A DNA stretch of 64,000 nt from Micromonospora coxensis (GTDB taxonomy: Bacteria > Actinomycetota > Actinomycetes > Mycobacteriales > Micromonosporaceae), in the NCBI RefSeq assembly GCF_900090295.1, contig NZ_LT607753.1, positions 5,394,001 to 5,458,000 of the forward strand, in the 5' to 3' direction. Under the pieces are notes generated by a model. The model was not told the DNA's origin and searched no databases. It saw only the letters and a list, made by a program, of their open reading frames with translations. This document shows, one piece after another, positions 49,725-58,695 of this stretch; position 1 is the first letter of the stretch, and every line of letters starts with the position of its first letter. Position numbers and translations under genes: made by a program.

Positions 49725-49828
49725 GGTCACCTCGCTGCTCGTCGTGGCGTCCGGCCTCGACCTCCGGCGTGGCGGCCGCCGTCGCCACTGCGACGCGCGG
49801 CCGCCGACCGGCCCGGTCGGGTACGACC

Positions 49829-50455
49829 TCAGCCCGCCATCGCCATCCGGCGCTTCGCCGTACCCATCGCGGCGATCTTGCCCATCGTCTTCGGCGCGCT
49901 CATCATCCCGCCCGCGCGCCCGAGCATGCCCCGGAACACCTGACCGGGCTTCTGCTGCTCGCTCATGTACGAGGTGACCACCACCAACGCCCCGGTCAAC
50001 GCCGGGATCGTCCACTGGAGCACCTTCATCTTCCGCTGGCACGACGCCACGTCGCTGGGCGTCTGGTAGTTCGGCTCGGTGGTCCCCTCGACCGGCTGGT
50101 TGCCGGCCTTCTCCAGCCGCATCCCGAGCAGCCGGCTGTACCCGGTCACCGCGAGCGCGCCCACGGTGAGCGCCGTCTTGACCGCGCTCATCCGGCCCAC
50201 GCCCCGCTGGGTGAGCACCCGGGGGCTCTCGGTGACCAGTTCACCGGCCGCGCCGGCCAGGTGGGCCCCGATCGCCGCCGCGTTCACCGGCGTCCATCGG
50301 GACCACCCCGCCGAGGCGACCGGCAGCCGCTGGGTCGAGTCGCTGATCCGTGCCGCCGCCCCGTTCACGCCGAGCGCTCCCATCAGGGAGCCGCCGAACC
50401 AGGCCGCCAGACCCAGGTCGTGCATGGAGCGCAGTGCGGTGTGCCGTTCGGACAT
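49829..50455 (-). CDS. Multi-pass membrane protein, unknown function
   Basis: 208 residues from ATG 50455 with GGAGGGGATC upstream; the open frame runs much further, but antisense to the phosphatase gene. ALRSMHDLGLAAWFGGSLMGALGVNGAAARI, AAIGAHLAGAAGELV, VKTALTVGALAVTGYSRLLG and LQWTIPALTGALVVVTSYMSEQQKPGQVFRG give three or four membrane segments and a basic end. The family is common in Micromonosporaceae and unannotated. Divergent from 50635. Confidence 0.75.
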   Translation of the reverse strand: MSERHTALRSMHDLGLAAWFGGSLMGALGVNGAAARISDSTQRLPVASAGWSRWTPVNAAAIGAHLAGAAGELVTESPRVLTQRGVGRMSAVKTALTVGALAVTGYSRLLGMRLEKAGNQPVEGTTEPNYQTPSDVASCQRKMKVLQWTIPALTGALVVVTSYMSEQQKPGQVFRGMLGRAGGMMSAPKTMGKIAAMGTAKRRMAMAG

Positions 50456-50634
50456 CTGATCCCCCTCCACCGTATTCGGGCGCAGCGGCTTACCCATCGT
50501 CGACGGGGCTACGCACCCGGGCCCGGTCCGTCCGCCGTTGCGTCGCTCGTCCGGTCCGCGCCGGTGGGCAGGGGGAGTCGCGGGGCGGACGGCGGGTAGG
50601 CCGTCGTCGACCGGACGACAGGGAGGAGATCGCG

Positions 50635-50805
50635 ATGTCGCAGCCGGACGAGAGCCGGGAGAAGACCCGCTCGACCGACGCGGTGCTGATGCACCCGGGC
50701 AACGATCCGCGCCGGGAGGCCGCGCAGGAGAAGCCGCCGCCCGAACGGGGACGGACCCTCGTCGAGCGGAACGGCCGGATGGTCCCCGTCGACCAGGACG
50801 GGTGA
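50635..50805 (+). CDS. Small hydrophilic protein
   Basis: 56 residues from ATG 50635 with GGGAGGAG upstream. SQPDESREKTRSTDAVLMHPGNDPRREAAQEK, ending LVERNGRMVPVDQDG; charged, probably unstructured. No family recognised. Confidence 0.6.
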   Translation: MSQPDESREKTRSTDAVLMHPGNDPRREAAQEKPPPERGRTLVERNGRMVPVDQDG

Positions 50806-50908
50806 CCGGGCGCGCGGTCGGGTGACGGGCGTCGCCCGACCGCGCCACCCGGTCGCGATTGGCGCGACCGGGATCCGGGCATGATCGCGGGTCGTGGACG
50901 GGAGGACG

Positions 50909-52693
50909 ATGAGCGGGGGACGGAGCCCGGCGGGGGAGCCGGGGCGGCTGGACCACGCCCGCCTGTTCCGGGCCACCCCGACGCCGTACCTGGTGCTCGA
51001 CCCGGACCTGGTGATCGTCGAGGTGAACGACGCCTACCTGCGGGCCACCGGGCGCTCCCGTGCGGAGCTGCTCGGCTGCTACCTCTTCGACGCGTTCCCG
51101 ACCAACCCGCAGGGGCCCGACGTCAGCGGGGTGCCGAACCTGCGGGCCTCGCTGGAGCGGGTCCGGGACACCGGCCGACCCGACACCATGGCGCTGCAAC
51201 GCTACGACATCCCGGACGGCGCCGGCACCTTCGCCGTGCGGTACTGGAGCCCGGTGAACGTGCCGGTGCGGGACGACGACGGCCGCACCGTGCTGCTGCT
51301 GCATCGGGTGGAGGACGTCACCGACTTCGTCCGGGAGCGGGAGCAGGGGCGGGCGGAACGGGCCCGCGGCGAGGACTACCGGCGCCGCGTGGTCGAGGCC
51401 GAGGCCGACCTCTACGCGCGGGCCCGTGAGCTGCGTACCGCCCTGGAGTCGGAGGCGCTGGCCACCCGGCGGTTGACCACCCTGGTCGACCTGGCCGGCC
51501 AGCTCGCCGGATGCGAGACCGTCGCCGCGCTGACCGAGGTGGTGATCGACCGGGGGCTGGCCGCGCTGGGCGCCGACGGGGGAGCGGTCGCCGTCCGGGA
51601 CGGCGACCGGATGCGTCTGACGCTCACCGACAGCCTCGGCGGGCACACCCGGGAGCGGTACGCCGACCTGCCGTCGCACGGCCCGCTGCCGGCCTCGGTC
51701 GCGGCCCTGCGCGGCGAGAACGTGCTGCTGCCCGACCGCGACGCCGCGCTGGCCTGGTCCGACGCGATGGCGGACGTGCTCGCCGACACCGGCCTGCACC
51801 GCTGGGCCTCGCTGCCGCTGCGGGTGGGTGACCGGCTGCTCGGCTCGCTGACGGTGGGCTGGCGCGACGGCCACCCCTTCGCGCCCCGTGAGGTGGAACT
51901 GCTGGGCGCGTTCGCCGCCCAGTGCGCGCAGACCCTGGACCGGATCCGGGTGCACCAGGCGCAGCGGCAGACCTCGGAGACGCTGCAACGCAGCCTGCTC
52001 ACCGAGCCGCCGCACACCCCGGGGCTGGCCGTCGCGGTGCGGTACCACCCGGCGACGGCACACGACCAGGTCGGCGGGGACTGGTACGACGCCTTCCCGG
52101 CCGCCGACGGCGCGACGACCCTGGTGATCGGCGACGTGACCGGGCACGACCGGCGGGCGCTCGCCGCGATGGCGCAGATCCGCAACACGTTGCGCGGCGT
52201 CGCGTACCTGATGGGGGCGCCCCCGGCGGCGATCCTGGCCGGCCTGGAACGGGTGCTGGCCGGCCTGCGGGTGCCGAGCCTGGCCACGGCGGTGCTGGCG
52301 CACGTGTGGGCGCCCGGCCAGCCGGGCGGGGCGCCGGACGGGGCCCGCATGCTCTGGTGCAACGCCGGCCACCCGCCGCCGGTGCTGATCGGCCCGGACG
52401 GCGACGCGCGGCTGCTGGAGGCGCCCGTCGACCCGCTGCTCGGGCTGCGGCCACCCCGGGAGCGCCACGACCACGAACTGCTGCTGGCGGCCGGCTCGAC
52501 CGTGCTGTTCTACACCGACGGGCTGGTCGAGCGCCCTGGCTGCCCGCTGGACGAGGGGCTGCACCGGCTGCGGGTGACCGCCGGCCGGTTGGCCCACCTG
52601 CCGGTCGAGCGGCTCTGCGACGCGGTGCTGGCCGACCTGGTCGACGCGCCCCGCGACGACATCGCCCTGCTGGCGCTGCGCGTCACCGGCTGA
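50909..52693 (+). CDS. PAS-GAF-SpoIIE (PP2C) serine phosphatase
   Basis: 594 residues from ATG 50909 (GGGAGG upstream; a GTG 15 nt earlier is in frame). PAS domain about 15-135 (RATPTPYLVLDPDLVIVEVNDAYLRATGRSRAELLGC), short coiled coil, GAF domain about 175-335 (LVDLAGQLAGCETVAALTEVV), then the SpoIIE/RsbU phosphatase about 360-590: DQVGGDWYDAFP, VIGDVTGHDRRALAAMA, MLWCNAGHPPPVLI and FYTDGLVERPG, with the manganese-binding Asp residues present. Such enzymes dephosphorylate anti-sigma antagonists; no partner is adjacent. Confidence 0.93.
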   Translation: MSGGRSPAGEPGRLDHARLFRATPTPYLVLDPDLVIVEVNDAYLRATGRSRAELLGCYLFDAFPTNPQGPDVSGVPNLRASLERVRDTGRPDTMALQRYDIPDGAGTFAVRYWSPVNVPVRDDDGRTVLLLHRVEDVTDFVREREQGRAERARGEDYRRRVVEAEADLYARARELRTALESEALATRRLTTLVDLAGQLAGCETVAALTEVVIDRGLAALGADGGAVAVRDGDRMRLTLTDSLGGHTRERYADLPSHGPLPASVAALRGENVLLPDRDAALAWSDAMADVLADTGLHRWASLPLRVGDRLLGSLTVGWRDGHPFAPREVELLGAFAAQCAQTLDRIRVHQAQRQTSETLQRSLLTEPPHTPGLAVAVRYHPATAHDQVGGDWYDAFPAADGATTLVIGDVTGHDRRALAAMAQIRNTLRGVAYLMGAPPAAILAGLERVLAGLRVPSLATAVLAHVWAPGQPGGAPDGARMLWCNAGHPPPVLIGPDGDARLLEAPVDPLLGLRPPRERHDHELLLAAGSTVLFYTDGLVERPGCPLDEGLHRLRVTAGRLAHLPVERLCDAVLADLVDAPRDDIALLALRVTG

Positions 52694-52717
52694 CCCGTCG
52701 CCGGCCGTGCCGGTGGG

Positions 52718-53581
52718 TCAGCGTGGCGGCAGGCCGGCGGCGAAGTCGGCCACCCGCCGGGCCAGCGGCGCGCCGGCCCGGACCCAGGTGAAGTGGTCCA
52801 GCGGGGCGCCCGCCTCGGCGACGGTGTACCGGTCCCGGGTCACCGGCGCGGCGGTGAGCTTCGCGCAGAGGTGGTCCAGCGTGGCGTGCGGGGTGTACTG
52901 GTCGTCGTCCACGCCGACCGCGAGCACCGGCGTGGTCAGCCGCCGCACGGCCGCCTCGGCGTCCACCCCGTCCAGCACCGGGAACCGCCCGGTCCGGGCG
53001 GTGTACGCCCAGTCCCGGATCACCCCGCGCGCCTGGCGTCCGCCGAAACCCCACCCGGGCCAGACCCCGAGCGTGCGCGCCACCGCCGCGATCCCCTGGG
53101 TGTACGGCAGCACGCCGTACCCGCGCAGGCCCGGGTAGCTGCGCCAGTACGGCACGCCGACGGTGAGCAGGGCCAGCCCGTCGACGGCGTCCGCGCCGTG
53201 CACGGCCAGGTGCAGCAGGGCCGCCTGCCCGCCGAGGGAGTGCCCGAGCAGCAGCCGGGTGCGCCCGTCCAGCCGGGGCTTGAGCGCGTCGAGGACCGCG
53301 CCGACGTCGGTGGCCAGCTCGGCGTAGCCGTACCGGCAGGCGCGCCCGGGCGGGGGAGTGCTGGCTCCGGTGCCGCGCAGGTCGGCCACGGCCACCGCGA
53401 GGCCCGCGTCGCGCAGCGCGGCGGCGAACGGACGGTAGTAGCGGGCCCGGACCCCCATCGCGGGCCAGATCACCACCATCGGCGCGCCGGGCGGGCCGTC
53501 CGGCTCCGGGTACACCTGCACGCCGATGCGTGCCCCGTCGACCTCGACGTGTTCCTGCGTGTACTCCGGCTCCCCGCTCAT
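52718..53581 (-). CDS. Alpha/beta hydrolase
   Basis: 287 residues. MVVIWPAMGVRARYYRPFAAAL, VAVADLRGTGAS, nucleophile elbow LLLGHSLGGQAALLHLAVHG (Ser in G-H-S-L-G), acid in VLAVGVDDDQYTP and His in AGAPLDHFTWVRAG complete the triad. Resembles the YheT-like/serine aminopeptidase-type hydrolases. Substrate unknown. Ends the minus-strand block beside the glycan operon, 21 nt past its last gene. Confidence 0.9.
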   Translation of the reverse strand: MSGEPEYTQEHVEVDGARIGVQVYPEPDGPPGAPMVVIWPAMGVRARYYRPFAAALRDAGLAVAVADLRGTGASTPPPGRACRYGYAELATDVGAVLDALKPRLDGRTRLLLGHSLGGQAALLHLAVHGADAVDGLALLTVGVPYWRSYPGLRGYGVLPYTQGIAAVARTLGVWPGWGFGGRQARGVIRDWAYTARTGRFPVLDGVDAEAAVRRLTTPVLAVGVDDDQYTPHATLDHLCAKLTAAPVTRDRYTVAEAGAPLDHFTWVRAGAPLARRVADFAAGLPPR

Positions 53582-53602
53582 CCGTCCAGCGTACGACGGA
53601 AG

Positions 53603-54559
53603 CTACCGGCCGGTAACCAAGGGGGTGCGGCGGACCGTCGCGCCCTGTTCGACCCGGTCGACGGCGGCCAGCACCGCCGGCACGTCCAGCGCCGCCAGCG
53701 CCGGGTGCACCGCCTCGGCGTCGGCCGGGGCGCGCGGGCCGACCCAGAGCGCCTGGTGCCAGGGGCGGTCCGGCGGCGGACCCCACTGCGCGGGCGGAAC
53801 CGGCCCGAACAGCAGCACGGACGGGGTGGCGTACGCGGTGGCCAGGTGCCCGATGCCGGTGTCCCCACCGACCACCAGCCGGGCGTGGGCCACCAGCGCG
53901 GCCAGCTCCCCGAGGTCGGTCTCCCCGGCCAGCACCGCCCGGGCCGGCAGCCCGGCCAGGACGCGGACCTGCTCGGCGATGCTCCGCTCGCCGGGGCTGC
54001 CGGTCACCACCACCCGGTGACCCCGGGCGGTGAGCGCCCGGGCCACCCGGGCGAACCGGGCCGGTGGCCAGCGGCGTTGCGCCGCCTTGGCGCCCGGGTG
54101 CACGATGCTCACTCCGGTCGGCAGCCGCCCCGGCGCCGGCCGGCGCAGCGCCAGGTCGGTGCGGTCGGCGGGCACGCCGTACCAGGCCAGCAGCCGGCAC
54201 CAGCGGTCGATCTCGTGCTCCTCGGCGTACCACGCCGGACCGTCGTGGTGGCCGGCCTCGGCGTTGGCGAAGGCCAGCAGCCGGCGCGGACGGGCGCCGG
54301 CGAGCATCCGGTGCGACTGCGGGCCCCGCCCGTGCAGGTTCACCGCCAGCCGCGGCGGCGGGCCGGACCAGGCCAGTTCGCCGAGCCCGTCGGCCTCGAC
54401 CAGCCGGTCGACGCCGCCGATCAGGTCGACCAGCGGCGCCGTCCAGCGCGGCGCGACCAGCGCCAGCTCCTCGTCCGGGTACGCCGCGCGCAGCGCGCGC
54501 AGCGCGGGGACCCCGGTGGCGAGGTCCCCGACGCCCAGCGCCCGCAACACCAGGATCAC
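53603..54559 (-). CDS. Glycosyltransferase family 9 (heptosyltransferase-like)
   Basis: 318 residues from GTG 54559, overlapping the SDR stop (GTGA). LRALGVGDLATGVPALRALR is the GT9 start (GD in place of the N-terminal catalytic Asp region), SIVHPGAKAAQRRWPPARFARVA the middle substrate motif, and LVVGGDTGIGHLATAYATPSVLLFGP the nucleotide-sugar motif (D-T-G-x-x-H). Presumed to transfer heptose or a related sugar in the glycan operon. Last gene of the operon. Confidence 0.92.
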   Translation of the reverse strand: MILVLRALGVGDLATGVPALRALRAAYPDEELALVAPRWTAPLVDLIGGVDRLVEADGLGELAWSGPPPRLAVNLHGRGPQSHRMLAGARPRRLLAFANAEAGHHDGPAWYAEEHEIDRWCRLLAWYGVPADRTDLALRRPAPGRLPTGVSIVHPGAKAAQRRWPPARFARVARALTARGHRVVVTGSPGERSIAEQVRVLAGLPARAVLAGETDLGELAALVAHARLVVGGDTGIGHLATAYATPSVLLFGPVPPAQWGPPPDRPWHQALWVGPRAPADAEAVHPALAALDVPAVLAAVDRVEQGATVRRTPLVTGR

Positions 54560-55251
54560 GGGTACGACGACTCCTGCTCGGCGCAGACCACCAGCTCCCG
54601 TACCGCACAGCCGGGCGGCTGGGAGAGCGCGAACATGACCGCGGCGGCGGTGTCGGCCGGGTCGTTGAGGATCGCGTCCGGACCGGGCTTGTACTGCGCG
54701 TCGCGGTCGTCGAAGAACGCCGTGCGCATGCCGCCGGGGATCAGCAGGGTGACCCCCACCGTCCCGGCCAGCTCGGCGGCGAGCGCCCGGGTGAAGCCGA
54801 CCACCCCGAACTTCGCCGCGCAGTACGCGGTGGCGTCGCTGACCGCCTTGATCCCGAGCGTGGACGCGACCGTCACCACCGTGCCGTGCGAGCGCTCCAG
54901 GTGCGGCAGCGCGGCCCGCACCACCGCGGCGGTGCCGAGCAGGTTGACCGCCACGATCCGGTCCCAGGTGGCCCCGTCGACGTCGGCCAGCCGCCCCGGC
55001 ACGTCCATCCCGGCGGCGGTGACCAGGCCGGTCAGCCCGCCGGCCTGCTCGGCGACGCGCCGGGTGGCCTCCTCGGCGGCCCGGGTGTCGGCCAGGTCGC
55101 ACTCCACCCACTCCACCCCGTCGGCCGGCGCCTGCCGGTCCAGCACGTACGGCCGTCCACCGGCCTTGGTCACCGCGGTCACCACCGCCGCGCCGAGGCC
55201 GCTCGACCCGCCCGTGACGAGTACCGCCGAACCGTTCAGATCCCTGCTCAT
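54556..55251 (-). CDS. SDR-family oxidoreductase in heptose-glycan operon
   Basis: 231 residues from ATG 55251, overlapping the hldE stop by 4 nt. TGGSSGLGAAVVTAVTKAGG, VTVASTLGIKAVSDATAYCAAKFG (Ser and Y-x-A-A-K) and LIPGGMRTAFFDD. Acidic residue in YVLDRQ after beta-2 suggests NAD(H). Probably modifies a sugar or sugar nucleotide in the pathway; exact step unknown. Confidence 0.9.
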   Translation of the reverse strand: MSRDLNGSAVLVTGGSSGLGAAVVTAVTKAGGRPYVLDRQAPADGVEWVECDLADTRAAEEATRRVAEQAGGLTGLVTAAGMDVPGRLADVDGATWDRIVAVNLLGTAAVVRAALPHLERSHGTVVTVASTLGIKAVSDATAYCAAKFGVVGFTRALAAELAGTVGVTLLIPGGMRTAFFDDRDAQYKPGPDAILNDPADTAAAVMFALSQPPGCAVRELVVCAEQESSYP

Positions 55252-56672
55252 CGTGCTCCCTTGACCAGTCGGGCGCCGCGCGAGCGCGCGGCGGTGATCG
55301 TGGCGGTGGTGGAGCGGCCCGCCAGGTACGGCACCGTCACCACCCGGCCGCCCCAGCCGCGGACGAGGTCGGCCTCGGGCAGCTCCGGGGCGCCGTCGCC
55401 GGAGTAGTCGCCGCCCTTGACCCAGACGTCGGGGCGCAGCCGGGCCAGCGCGGTGGACGGCGTGGACTCGTCGAAGACCACCACCGCGTCCACGCAGTCC
55501 AGCGCCGCCAGCAGCCGGGCCCGGTCCGCCTCGCCGTTGACCGGGCGCTCCGGACCCTTGAGGGCGCGGACGCTGCGGTCGGAGTTGAGGCAGACCACCA
55601 GGCAGTCGCCGAGCCGGCGGGCGGCCTGCAGGGTGGCGACGTGCCCGGCGTGCAGGATGTCGAAGCAGCCGCCGGTGGCGACCACCGTGCCGCCGTCGGC
55701 GCGTACCCGGGACACCAGCTCCTCGACGGCGGAGGCCGGCGGGCGCGGTGCGGCCGACACGCGGTCGGCCCGGGCCAGTCCGGCGGCCCCACCGGCGGCG
55801 ACGTACGCCGACGCGGCGGCGACCGCCTCCCGCACCGCCTCGGAGGTGACCGCCCCGGCGGCGAGCGCGGTGGCGGCGGTGGCGGCGAAGCGGTCGCCGG
55901 CGCCGCAGGTGTCCTCGACGTGGTCCACGCCGGACGGTGGCGGCACCACCAGCGGGGTGCCGCCGGAGTGGCAGAGCACCGCGCCGTCCGGGCCCATGGT
56001 CACCGCGACCGCCCCGACCCGCCAGCGCTGCCGCAGCTCGTGCCCGGCGCGGGTGGCCGTGGACAGCGCCGTGCCGGCCCCGGCGTCGCCGGTGAGCCGG
56101 CGCAGCTCGCCGAGGTTCGGGGTGACCAGCCGGGCGCCGGGCACCGCCACCGGCCCGTTCGGGTGCGGGTCCCAGACCAGCGGGGCGCCCGCCCCGGCGA
56201 GCGCGGCGCGCAGCGCCGGCTGCCGGAGCAGCCCTCGGCCGTAGTCGCTGACCAGGATCGCGCCGGCGGCGGCGAGCACCTCCAGCGCCGCCTCCGGCGG
56301 CTCGCCGGCGGCCTGCGGGTCGCCGCCCCGGTCCAGCCGCAGCAGCGTCTGCCCGCCGGAGCGGAGCCGGATCTTCTCCGGCGTCGCCCCGGGCAGCCGC
56401 AGCGGGTAGAGGCGCACCCCGGCGGTGGTGAGCAGTTCGGCGATGCGGGCCCCGGCGGCGTCGTCGGCGAGCGCGGTGACCAGCGCCACCTCGACGCCCT
56501 GGGCGGCGGCGAGCAGCGCGGCCAGGCCGGCCCCGCCGGGCCGGTCGGTGGCCCCGCGCTCGTCGAGCACCGGCACCGGCGCGTCCGGGCAGACCCGGGA
56601 GACGGTGCCGTCGACGTCCCGGTCGAGCAGGGCGTCGCCGACGACGACCAGCGGCCCGCTCACGACGGACAC
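55248..56672 (-). CDS. hldE: Bifunctional heptose-7-phosphate kinase/heptose-1-phosphate nucleotidyltransferase (HldE-like)
   Basis: 474 residues, the usual length of HldE. N-terminal PfkB kinase (about 5-310): GDALLDRDVDG, SDYGRGLL, VTPNLGEL, and catalytic EDTCGAGDRFAATAATAL. C-terminal cytidylyltransferase-fold domain (about 335-465): GGCFDILHAGHVATLQ with the H-x-G-H motif, NSDRSVRALKGPERPVN, and VWVKGGDY. Together they phosphorylate D-glycero-D-manno-heptose 7-phosphate at C1 and, after GmhB removes the 7-phosphate, attach the nucleotide. Overlaps GmhA gene by 13 nt. A complete HldE in a Gram-positive is notable. Confidence 0.93.
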   Translation of the reverse strand: MSVVSGPLVVVGDALLDRDVDGTVSRVCPDAPVPVLDERGATDRPGGAGLAALLAAAQGVEVALVTALADDAAGARIAELLTTAGVRLYPLRLPGATPEKIRLRSGGQTLLRLDRGGDPQAAGEPPEAALEVLAAAGAILVSDYGRGLLRQPALRAALAGAGAPLVWDPHPNGPVAVPGARLVTPNLGELRRLTGDAGAGTALSTATRAGHELRQRWRVGAVAVTMGPDGAVLCHSGGTPLVVPPPSGVDHVEDTCGAGDRFAATAATALAAGAVTSEAVREAVAAASAYVAAGGAAGLARADRVSAAPRPPASAVEELVSRVRADGGTVVATGGCFDILHAGHVATLQAARRLGDCLVVCLNSDRSVRALKGPERPVNGEADRARLLAALDCVDAVVVFDESTPSTALARLRPDVWVKGGDYSGDGAPELPEADLVRGWGGRVVTVPYLAGRSTTATITAARSRGARLVKGAR

Positions 56673-57478
56673 CCCCGCCGGTCGGGGCGGTGCCCGTTCG
56701 TGTCGTGTCCGTTGACGCCGTGTCCGTTGCTGCCGTGCCCGTTCGCGCCGTGGCCGTTGAGGCCGTGGCCGTTCGCGCCGTGGCCGTTGAGCGGGTAGCC
56801 GTTGACCACGGCCAGCGCCCGGTCACCCCGGCCGGCCGGCAGCCGGCCGGCGACCGCGACGCCGCGCTGCCGCGGCACGGTCGTCGTCCGGGGGAGCCGG
56901 CGGACCAGCGGCAGCGCCTCGTCGACGTACTCGCAGAGCAGGTGCAGCGAGACCAGGTGCAGCTCCTGCACCACCTGGCTGTCCGGGGACGGGACGGCAA
57001 GCACCTCGTCACAGACCTCCGCGAGGGGGTTGGGGGCGGGGCCGGTGAACGCCCAGCAGCGCACCCCGGTCTCCCGGGCCGCCTCGACCGCCCGCAGCAG
57101 GTTGACGCTGCTGCCGCTGGTCGACAGCAGCAGCAGCACGTCGCCGTCCCGCCCGTGGGCGCGCACCTGCCGGGCGAAGACCTCGTCGTAGCCGTAGTCG
57201 TTGCCGATCGCGGTCATCGAGGAGGTCTCCGCGTGCAGGGCGATCGCCGAGTACGGCTCCCGGTCGTCGCGCAGCTTGCCGACCAGTTCGGCGGTGAGGT
57301 GCTGGGCCTCGGCGGCGCTGCCGCCGTTGCCGGCGGCCAGCAACCGGCCGCCACCCGCGAGGGTCCAGGCCAGCTCGGTGCCCCAGTCGGCGAGGCGTCC
57401 GGCGGCCTGCCGGTACGGCAGCAGCGCGGCGGCGAGCCCGGCCAGATGCGTGTCCAGGGTGGACAGCGGAGCGCTCAT
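56660..57478 (-). CDS. gmhA: Phosphoheptose isomerase (GmhA-like, SIS domain) with repeat tail
   Basis: 272 residues; the first about 195 form the SIS enzyme: LAAGNGGSAAEAQHLTAELVGKL, TAIGNDYGYDEVFARQV, LLLLSTSGSSVNLLRAVEAA and DSQVVQELHLVSLHLLCEYVD, closely following GmhA. It would convert sedoheptulose 7-phosphate to heptose 7-phosphate. A C-terminal extension follows with six or seven five-residue repeats of N-G-H-G-x (about 237-266), encoded by near-identical 15-bp units. Standard GmhA ends near 195. The His-rich tail could bind metal. ATG overlaps the upstream GT4 stop. Confidence 0.92.
   Translation of the reverse strand: MSAPLSTLDTHLAGLAAALLPYRQAAGRLADWGTELAWTLAGGGRLLAAGNGGSAAEAQHLTAELVGKLRDDREPYSAIALHAETSSMTAIGNDYGYDEVFARQVRAHGRDGDVLLLLSTSGSSVNLLRAVEAARETGVRCWAFTGPAPNPLAEVCDEVLAVPSPDSQVVQELHLVSLHLLCEYVDEALPLVRRLPRTTTVPRQRGVAVAGRLPAGRGDRALAVVNGYPLNGHGANGHGLNGHGANGHGSNGHGVNGHDTNGHRPDRRGCPS
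56705..56795 (-). repeat. 15-bp tandem repeats encoding NGHGx
   Basis: Six or more units of 15 bp encoding Asn-Gly-His-Gly/Asp plus a variable residue, at the 3' end of gmhA. Length variation by slippage is likely. Confidence 0.8.
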
Positions 57479-58695
57479 CAAGCCACCGCCGGGGCGACGC
57501 GGCCGACCTGGGCGACGCTGGCGTAGACCGCGCCGAGCTGCTGGGCGCACCGCTTCCAGGAGTACCGGCTGCGGATGCGGTCCAGCGCCGCCGTGGCGTA
57601 CGCGAAGCGGCGGACCTTGTCGGCGAACAGCCGGCGCAGCGCGGTGCCCAGCGCGCGGGGGTCGCGCGGCGGCACGAGGTCACCGGTGAGCCCGTCCACG
57701 ACGGTGTCGGCGATCCCGCCGACGTTCGTGCCGATCACCGGGACGCCGCAGGCCATGCCCTCCAGCGGGGTGAGCCCGAACGGCTCGTACCAGGGGGCGG
57801 CGACCAGCACGTCGGCCGAGCGGTACCAGGCGCCCATCTCCTCGCGCGGCACCGCGCCGACGAGCTTGACCCGGTCGGCGACGCCGCAGGACTCGGCGAG
57901 CGCGGTGAGCCGGCGGGCGAAGCCGTCGGCCGGCAGCAGCTCGGCGGGCGGCCCACCGACCACCACGCACTCGGCGTCCGGCACGGCGGGCAGCGCGCGG
58001 ATGACGTCCTGGAAGCCCTTGCGCTCGACCATCCGGCCGACGGTGAGGATCCGGTGCCGGGCCGGGTCGCGCGGGGCGACCGGCCCCTCCGGGCGGAACA
58101 TCTGCTCGTTGACCCCGGACGGGACCAGCGCCATCTTCGCGCGGGGCACGCCGAGCCGGACCAGCTCGCCGACCTCGTCCTGGCACTGCACGATCACCCG
58201 GTCGGCGGCGCGTCCCAGCGCCCGCTCGTAGCCGATCCGGCCCGGTGGGCTGGTGTCCTTCGTCCCCTGGTGCCGCCGCTTCACCGCGCCGAGCGCGTGG
58301 TACGTCAGCACCACCGGCGTGTTGGTGCGCCGACCCGCGTGCAGGGTGGCCAGGCCGCTCATCCAGAAGTGGGCGTGCGCCACGTCGGGACGCCAGCCCC
58401 CGTGCCGCCACTGGTCGGCCAACCAACGGCCGAACTCGCCCATGTACGGCAGCAGCTCGTCCTTCGGCACCCGCAGCGCCGGCCCGGCCGGCACGTGCAG
58501 CACCTGGTACCCGGCGGAGGCGTCCACCACATCGGGCAGCTCCGACGAGTCACGGCGGGTGTAGACCCGCACGTCGTGGCCTTCGCCGACCAACGCCGCC
58601 GCCAGTTCGGCGACGTGCGTGTTCTGACCACCGGCGTCCTCCTCGCCGAGGACGGCGAGCGGGCTGGCGTGCTCCGAGATCATCGCGATGCGCAT
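57478..58695 (-). CDS. Glycosyltransferase family 4
   Basis: 405 residues from ATG 58695 (GGAGGAGG upstream). MRIAMISEHASPLAVLGEEDAGGQNTHVAELAAAL is the start typical of GT4 enzymes related to sucrose-phosphate synthase and MshA (G-G-x-x-x-H). C-terminal GT-B domain: ILTVGRMVERKGFQDVIRAL, WYEPFGLTPLEGMACGVPVIGTNVGG (E-x-F-G-L-x-x-x-E). Member of the operon; acceptor unknown. Confidence 0.92.
   Translation of the reverse strand: MRIAMISEHASPLAVLGEEDAGGQNTHVAELAAALVGEGHDVRVYTRRDSSELPDVVDASAGYQVLHVPAGPALRVPKDELLPYMGEFGRWLADQWRHGGWRPDVAHAHFWMSGLATLHAGRRTNTPVVLTYHALGAVKRRHQGTKDTSPPGRIGYERALGRAADRVIVQCQDEVGELVRLGVPRAKMALVPSGVNEQMFRPEGPVAPRDPARHRILTVGRMVERKGFQDVIRALPAVPDAECVVVGGPPAELLPADGFARRLTALAESCGVADRVKLVGAVPREEMGAWYRSADVLVAAPWYEPFGLTPLEGMACGVPVIGTNVGGIADTVVDGLTGDLVPPRDPRALGTALRRLFADKVRRFAYATAALDRIRSRYSWKRCAQQLGAVYASVAQVGRVAPAVA

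Noticed and set aside
50456..52597. Upstream extension of the 49829 membrane protein frame
   Set aside because: Antisense to the PAS-GAF-SpoIIE gene, whose motifs are unambiguous on the plus strand.
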